From: an uncultured Bradyrhizobium sp.
Lineage (GTDB): Bacteria; Pseudomonadota; Alphaproteobacteria; Rhizobiales; Xanthobacteraceae
Direction of reading: 5' to 3'
DNA length: 64,000 nt
Assembly: GCF_936928535.1 (NCBI RefSeq)
Contig: NZ_CAKZHY010000092.1
Location: 62,001 to 126,000 of the forward strand
A program made the position numbers and the translations under genes. This document shows, one piece after another, positions 60,918 through 64,000 of the stretch (positions are counted from its first letter, which is position 1; each line of letters begins with the position of its first letter). The notes below the pieces were generated by a model. The model ran no database searches. It was given only the letters and a program-made list of their open reading frames with translations, and was not told the DNA's origin.

Positions 60918-61562
60918 ATGATGCGTTGGTTTCGCGCTTTCCTGCCCAAGGAAGAACGGTTCTTCGACTTGTTCGACCGCCATGCGAAGACGGTGATCCA
61001 GGGGGCGATCGCGCTTCAGGGCGTGCTGAACGGTGGCGAGGAGACGCCGGTCTATTGCCAGCGCGTCAGCCAGTTCGAGAACGACGCTGACAACATCACC
61101 CGTGAGGTGCTGACGGCGGTGCGCCGCACCTTCATCACGCCATTCGACCGCGGCGACATCAAGAACCTGATCACCTCGCTGGACGATGCCATCGACCAGA
61201 TGCAACAGACGGCCAAAGCCGTGATGCTGTTCGAGGTCCGCACCTTCGAGCCGCCGATGCGCGAGATCGGTGCGCTGCTGATCGAGTGCGCCAATCTGGT
61301 GGGCCGTGCGCTGCCGCTGATGCAGGAGATCGGCAAGAACGTGGCGATGCTGACCGCGATCACGGAGGAGCTAACCAAGCTCGAGGGCCGCGTCGACGAC
61401 CTTCACGACATCGGCCTGAAGGAGCTTTTCCTCAAGCACCGCAACGGCAGCACGATGGATTTCATCGTCGGCGTCGAGATCTACGATCACCTTGAAAAGG
61501 TGGCCGATCGCTTCGACGACGTCGCGAACGAGATCAACAGCATCGTCATCGAGCAAGTATAG
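60918..61562 (+). CDS. DUF47/PhoU-like phosphate-transport accessory protein (OrfA)
   Basis: 214 residues, all-helical, PhoU-like. FFDLFDRHAKTVIQGAIALQ starts it, DADNITREVLTAVRRTFITP and FDRGDIKNLITSLDDAIDQM carry the acidic metal-type motif ExxxD/DxxxD, and FIVGVEIYDHLEKVADRFDD ends it. These proteins regulate or stabilise Pit-type phosphate transporters. Only 14 nt separate it from the pit gene. Confidence 0.93.
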   Translation: MMRWFRAFLPKEERFFDLFDRHAKTVIQGAIALQGVLNGGEETPVYCQRVSQFENDADNITREVLTAVRRTFITPFDRGDIKNLITSLDDAIDQMQQTAKAVMLFEVRTFEPPMREIGALLIECANLVGRALPLMQEIGKNVAMLTAITEELTKLEGRVDDLHDIGLKELFLKHRNGSTMDFIVGVEIYDHLEKVADRFDDVANEINSIVIEQV

Positions 61563-61576
61563 GGCGGGGCCGCGCC

Positions 61577-62581
61577 GTGGATGCTGCGTTGGGTCTTCCC
61601 GTCCTGGTCGGACTAATCGCCGTCGCGCTGCTGTTCGACTTCCTGAACGGCCTGCACGACGCTGCCAATTCGATTGCGACCATCGTCTCGACCCGCGTGT
61701 TGCGGCCGCAATTCGCGGTGTTCTGGGCGGCGTTTTTCAATTTCGTCGCCTTCATGGTGTTCGGCCTGCATGTCGCCCAGACGATCGGCACCGGGATCAT
61801 CGATCCCGCGATCGTCGACGCCCAGGTGATTTTCGCGGCGCTGGTCGGCGCTATCGTCTGGAATCTCGTGACCTGGGGGCTTGGCATTCCGTCGTCGTCC
61901 TCGCATGCGCTGATCGGTGGCCTCGTCGGCGGCGGCATGGCGAAGGCCGGACTATCGGCGGCGGTCTGGGGTGGGCTCACCAAGGCGGTGCTGGCGATCG
62001 TGCTCTCGCCGCTGGTCGGCTTCCTGCTTGCGATGATGCTGGTCGCGATCGTGTCATGGCTCTCGGTACGCTCGACGCCGTTCGCGGTCGACCGCGCCTT
62101 TCGCATCCTGCAATTCGCCTCGGCCTCGCTCTATTCGCTCGGCCACGGCGGCAACGACGCGCAGAAGACGATGGGCATCATCGCCGTGCTGCTGTATTCG
62201 CAGGGCCATCTCGGCAGCGAATTCTCGGTGCCGTTCTGGGTGGTGCTGTCCTGCCAGGCGGCCATGGCCCTGGGCACGCTGATGGGTGGCTGGCGCATCG
62301 TTCGCACCATGGGCCTGCGCATCACCAAGCTGACGCCGATGCAGGGTTTTTGTGCCGAGACCGGCGGCGCGGCGACCCTGTTCATCGCGACCTTCCTCGG
62401 CGTTCCCGTCTCGACCACCCACACCATCACCGGTGCCATCGTCGGCGTCGGCGCGGCTCGTCGTGTTTCGGCGGTGCGCTGGAACGTGGCGAGCTCGATC
62501 GTCTATGCCTGGGTGATCACGATCCCGGCCTCGGCGATCGTCGCAGCGCTGAGCTGGTGGGCGGTCCAGATCTTCAAGTAA
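61577..62581 (+). CDS. pit: Low-affinity inorganic phosphate transporter, PiT family
   Basis: 334 residues from GTG 61577 ([12 protein letters not shown]). The duplicated PiT signature appears as [19 protein letters not shown] at the start and [17 protein letters not shown] in the second half; [18 protein letters not shown] is the late signature. Takes up phosphate (possibly as metal-phosphate) driven by protons. Its last 8 nt overlap the convergent sugE gene. Confidence 0.95.
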   Translation: MDAALGLPVLVGLIAVALLFDFLNGLHDAANSIATIVSTRVLRPQFAVFWAAFFNFVAFMVFGLHVAQTIGTGIIDPAIVDAQVIFAALVGAIVWNLVTWGLGIPSSSSHALIGGLVGGGMAKAGLSAAVWGGLTKAVLAIVLSPLVGFLLAMMLVAIVSWLSVRSTPFAVDRAFRILQFASASLYSLGHGGNDAQKTMGIIAVLLYSQGHLGSEFSVPFWVVLSCQAAMALGTLMGGWRIVRTMGLRITKLTPMQGFCAETGGAATLFIATFLGVPVSTTHTITGAIVGVGAARRVSAVRWNVASSIVYAWVITIPASAIVAALSWWAVQIFK

Positions 62582-62888
62582 CGAGCTTCAGCCCGACGAT
62601 GCCGGCCACGATCAGCCCGATGCTGGCAAGGCGAAGCGCCGTGGCCGGCTCGCCGAACAGGAAGATTCCGAGCGTGGCGGTGCCGACCGCGCCGATGCCG
62701 GTCCAGACCGCATAGGCCGTTCCGACGGGCAGGGACTTCAGGGCAATGCCGAGCAGGATCACGCTGCCGGCCATGGCTGCGAGCGTGATGACTGATGGAA
62801 CCAGCCTGGAAAAGCCCTCGGTATATTTCAGGCCAATCGTCCAGGTGATCTCGAGAAGACCGGCGACGAACAGGACGCTCCAGGCCAT
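62574..62888 (-). CDS. sugE: SMR-family guanidinium/quaternary ammonium exporter (SugE/Gdx)
   Basis: 104 residues, four spans. [19 protein letters not shown] carries the essential membrane Glu and the GLK of the Gdx subtype, and [20 protein letters not shown] is the family centre. GdX proteins export guanidinium. ATG 62888 has GGAGG upstream. The start is directly preceded by a guanidine-II riboswitch, which supports the Gdx assignment over EmrE-type multidrug export. Confidence 0.95.
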   Translation of the reverse strand: MAWSVLFVAGLLEITWTIGLKYTEGFSRLVPSVITLAAMAGSVILLGIALKSLPVGTAYAVWTGIGAVGTATLGIFLFGEPATALRLASIGLIVAGIVGLKLVT

Positions 62889-62891
62889 GAC

Positions 62892-62965
62892 GACCCTCCA
62901 ATCAAGGCAGGGTCGTCCCCGCGGACCGATATGCTGATGAGCAGGGAGGTCGTCCTCCCCCCAAG
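62892..62965 (-). ncRNA. Guanidine-II (mini-ykkC) riboswitch
   Basis: The minus strand carries two hairpins with identical ACGA loops: GGGAGG-ACGA-CCTCCC (62944-62959) and GCGGGG-ACGA-CCCTGC (62907-62922), 21 nt apart, and just before the GGAGG ribosome site of sugE. Two short stems with ACGR loops are the defining feature of the mini-ykkC class, which senses guanidinium and turns on exporters. Structure read by eye. Confidence 0.88.
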
Positions 62966-63063
62966 GCCAGTATGGCCAAGGCCGATATGGGGCTGGCCGA
63001 AGGGCCGCGCAATCACCAAATGAGGCTTGATCCCTCCCATTTTCCCTGCCAAACGCTCCCGCC

Positions 63064-64000
63064 ATGTCCGACATTGCAGCCACCACAGCCGAATCGCCGG
63101 CCCGTTCCACGCTTGCCGCAGAAGTGTCGCGGCGGCGCACCTTTGCGATCATTTCGCACCCGGACGCCGGCAAGACCACGCTGACCGAAAAGCTCCTCCT
63201 ATTCGGAGGCGCCATCAACCTCGCCGGTCAGGTCAAGGCCAAGGGCGAGCGGCGCAACACCCGTTCGGACTGGATGAAGATCGAGCGCGAGCGCGGTATC
63301 TCGGTCGTGACCTCGGTGATGACCTTCGAGTTCGAGGGCCTCGTCTTCAACCTGCTGGATACGCCCGGCCACGAAGACTTTTCGGAAGACACTTACCGCA
63401 CACTCACGGCGGTCGATTCCGCCGTCATGGTGATCGACGCCGCCAAGGGCATCGAGGCGCGCACGCGGAAGCTGTTCGAGGTGTGTCGTCTTCGCGATAT
63501 CCCGATCATCACCTTCATCAACAAGATGGACCGCGAGAGCCGCGACGTGTTCGAGCTGCTCGACGAGATCGAGAAGACGCTGGCGCTCGACACGACGCCG
63601 ATGACCTGGCCGGTCGGCCGGGGCCGGGACTTCCTCGGCACCTATGACGTCATCAACGGCGGCGTCCGCCTGCTCGAAGGCGGCGGCGCCAAGACTGGCG
63701 CGGCGCAGCAGATCGAAATCGCCGAGCTCGCCAAGCTTAATGCCAATCTCGACGCCGCCGCCGTGAAGGACGAGCTGGAGCTCGTCACCGCAGCCTCAAA
63801 GCCATTCGAGCTTGAGGCGTTCCGCGAGGGCCACCTGACGCCGGTCTATTTCGGCAGCGCGCTGCGCAATTTCGGCGTCGGCGACCTGCTCGAAGGCCTT
63901 GGCAAGTTCGCGCCCGAGCCGCGCGCGCAGGACAGCGACCAGCGCAAGGTCGAGGCGACCGATCCGCGCATGAGCGCCTTCGTGTTCAAGATCCAGGCGA
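63064..64000 (+). CDS. prfC: Peptide chain release factor 3, 3' end cut off by window edge
   Basis: Ribosomal GTPase that recycles release factors RF1/RF2 after peptide release. The window holds the first 312 codons of about 525-540. The G-domain motifs are [15 protein letters not shown] (P-loop), [11 protein letters not shown] (switch I), DTPGHEDF (G3) and NKMD (G4). ATG 63064 begins [15 protein letters not shown], an N-terminal extension before the GTPase core. The upstream 63-base stretch shares the divergent region with the sugE leader. Confidence 0.96.
   Translation, partial: MSDIAATTAESPARSTLAAEVSRRRTFAIISHPDAGKTTLTEKLLLFGGAINLAGQVKAKGERRNTRSDWMKIERERGISVVTSVMTFEFEGLVFNLLDTPGHEDFSEDTYRTLTAVDSAVMVIDAAKGIEARTRKLFEVCRLRDIPIITFINKMDRESRDVFELLDEIEKTLALDTTPMTWPVGRGRDFLGTYDVINGGVRLLEGGGAKTGAAQQIEIAELAKLNANLDAAAVKDELELVTAASKPFELEAFREGHLTPVYFGSALRNFGVGDLLEGLGKFAPEPRAQDSDQRKVEATDPRMSAFVFKIQA

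Overview
The window reads as chromosomal DNA of a GC-rich alphaproteobacterium, most likely Bradyrhizobium or a close relative. That rests on protein style (CspA beginning MAMGTVKWF, LivGFKHM-type transporters, PAS_5-like, DUF429 and Lin0512 proteins), on GTAGGGTGGGCAAAG palindromic repeats that I associate with this group, and on base composition. It is a mix of housekeeping genes and small accessory modules. I saw no phage or plasmid replication module, no transposase, no CRISPR array, no rRNA or tRNA and no symbiosis gene.

Layout. 1-12.2 kb: a DHA2-type exporter (cut by the left edge), guaB, an NADP-dependent oxidoreductase, a phosphoesterase, a MAPEG protein, an RsmB-type methyltransferase, cspA with its own terminator, two long palindromic repeats, two small-domain proteins and guaA. 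12.2-18.1 kb: a lower-GC accessory patch with an HNH nuclease lacking a normal start codon, an acidic orphan protein, and a 3.2-kb segment carrying a metzincin-like protease of 755 residues. That segment is flanked by two copies of the 5' end of one AraC/GyrI-type regulator gene. 18.2-22.7 kb: a LysR regulator divergent from three small genes, an SRPBCC/ArsR pair behind a clean palindrome, and a gene remnant. 22.7-29.1 kb: a tripartite heavy-metal RND efflux operon preceded by a DUF2946-like protein.

29.1-33.7 kb: a deformylase-like protein with degenerate active-site motifs next to an Lrp regulator, an RBBP9-type hydrolase, an MFS transporter, a SnoaL-like protein and a MarR-GNAT fusion with a palindrome against its start codon. 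33.7-41.0 kb: a tightly overlapping minus-strand operon in the order SWIM zinc finger, HEAT-like protein, MoxR ATPase, DUF5682-type protein, VWA protein. It resembles E. coli yehL/yehM/yehP/yehQ and is the most substantial uncharacterised multi-gene system here. 41.1-55.8 kb: short units including PadR plus methyltransferase, an acetolactate-synthase-type enzyme, a ClC channel with CBS domains, an orphan ECF sigma factor with an AhpD-like partner, TetR/TauE, CsaA and an ArsC-family reductase.

55.8-64 kb: a complete branched-chain-amide/amino-acid-type ABC transporter (two ATPases, binding protein, two permeases), a DUF47-pit phosphate operon behind a near-perfect Pho box, a SugE/Gdx exporter behind a two-hairpin guanidine-II (mini-ykkC) riboswitch, and prfC running off the right edge.
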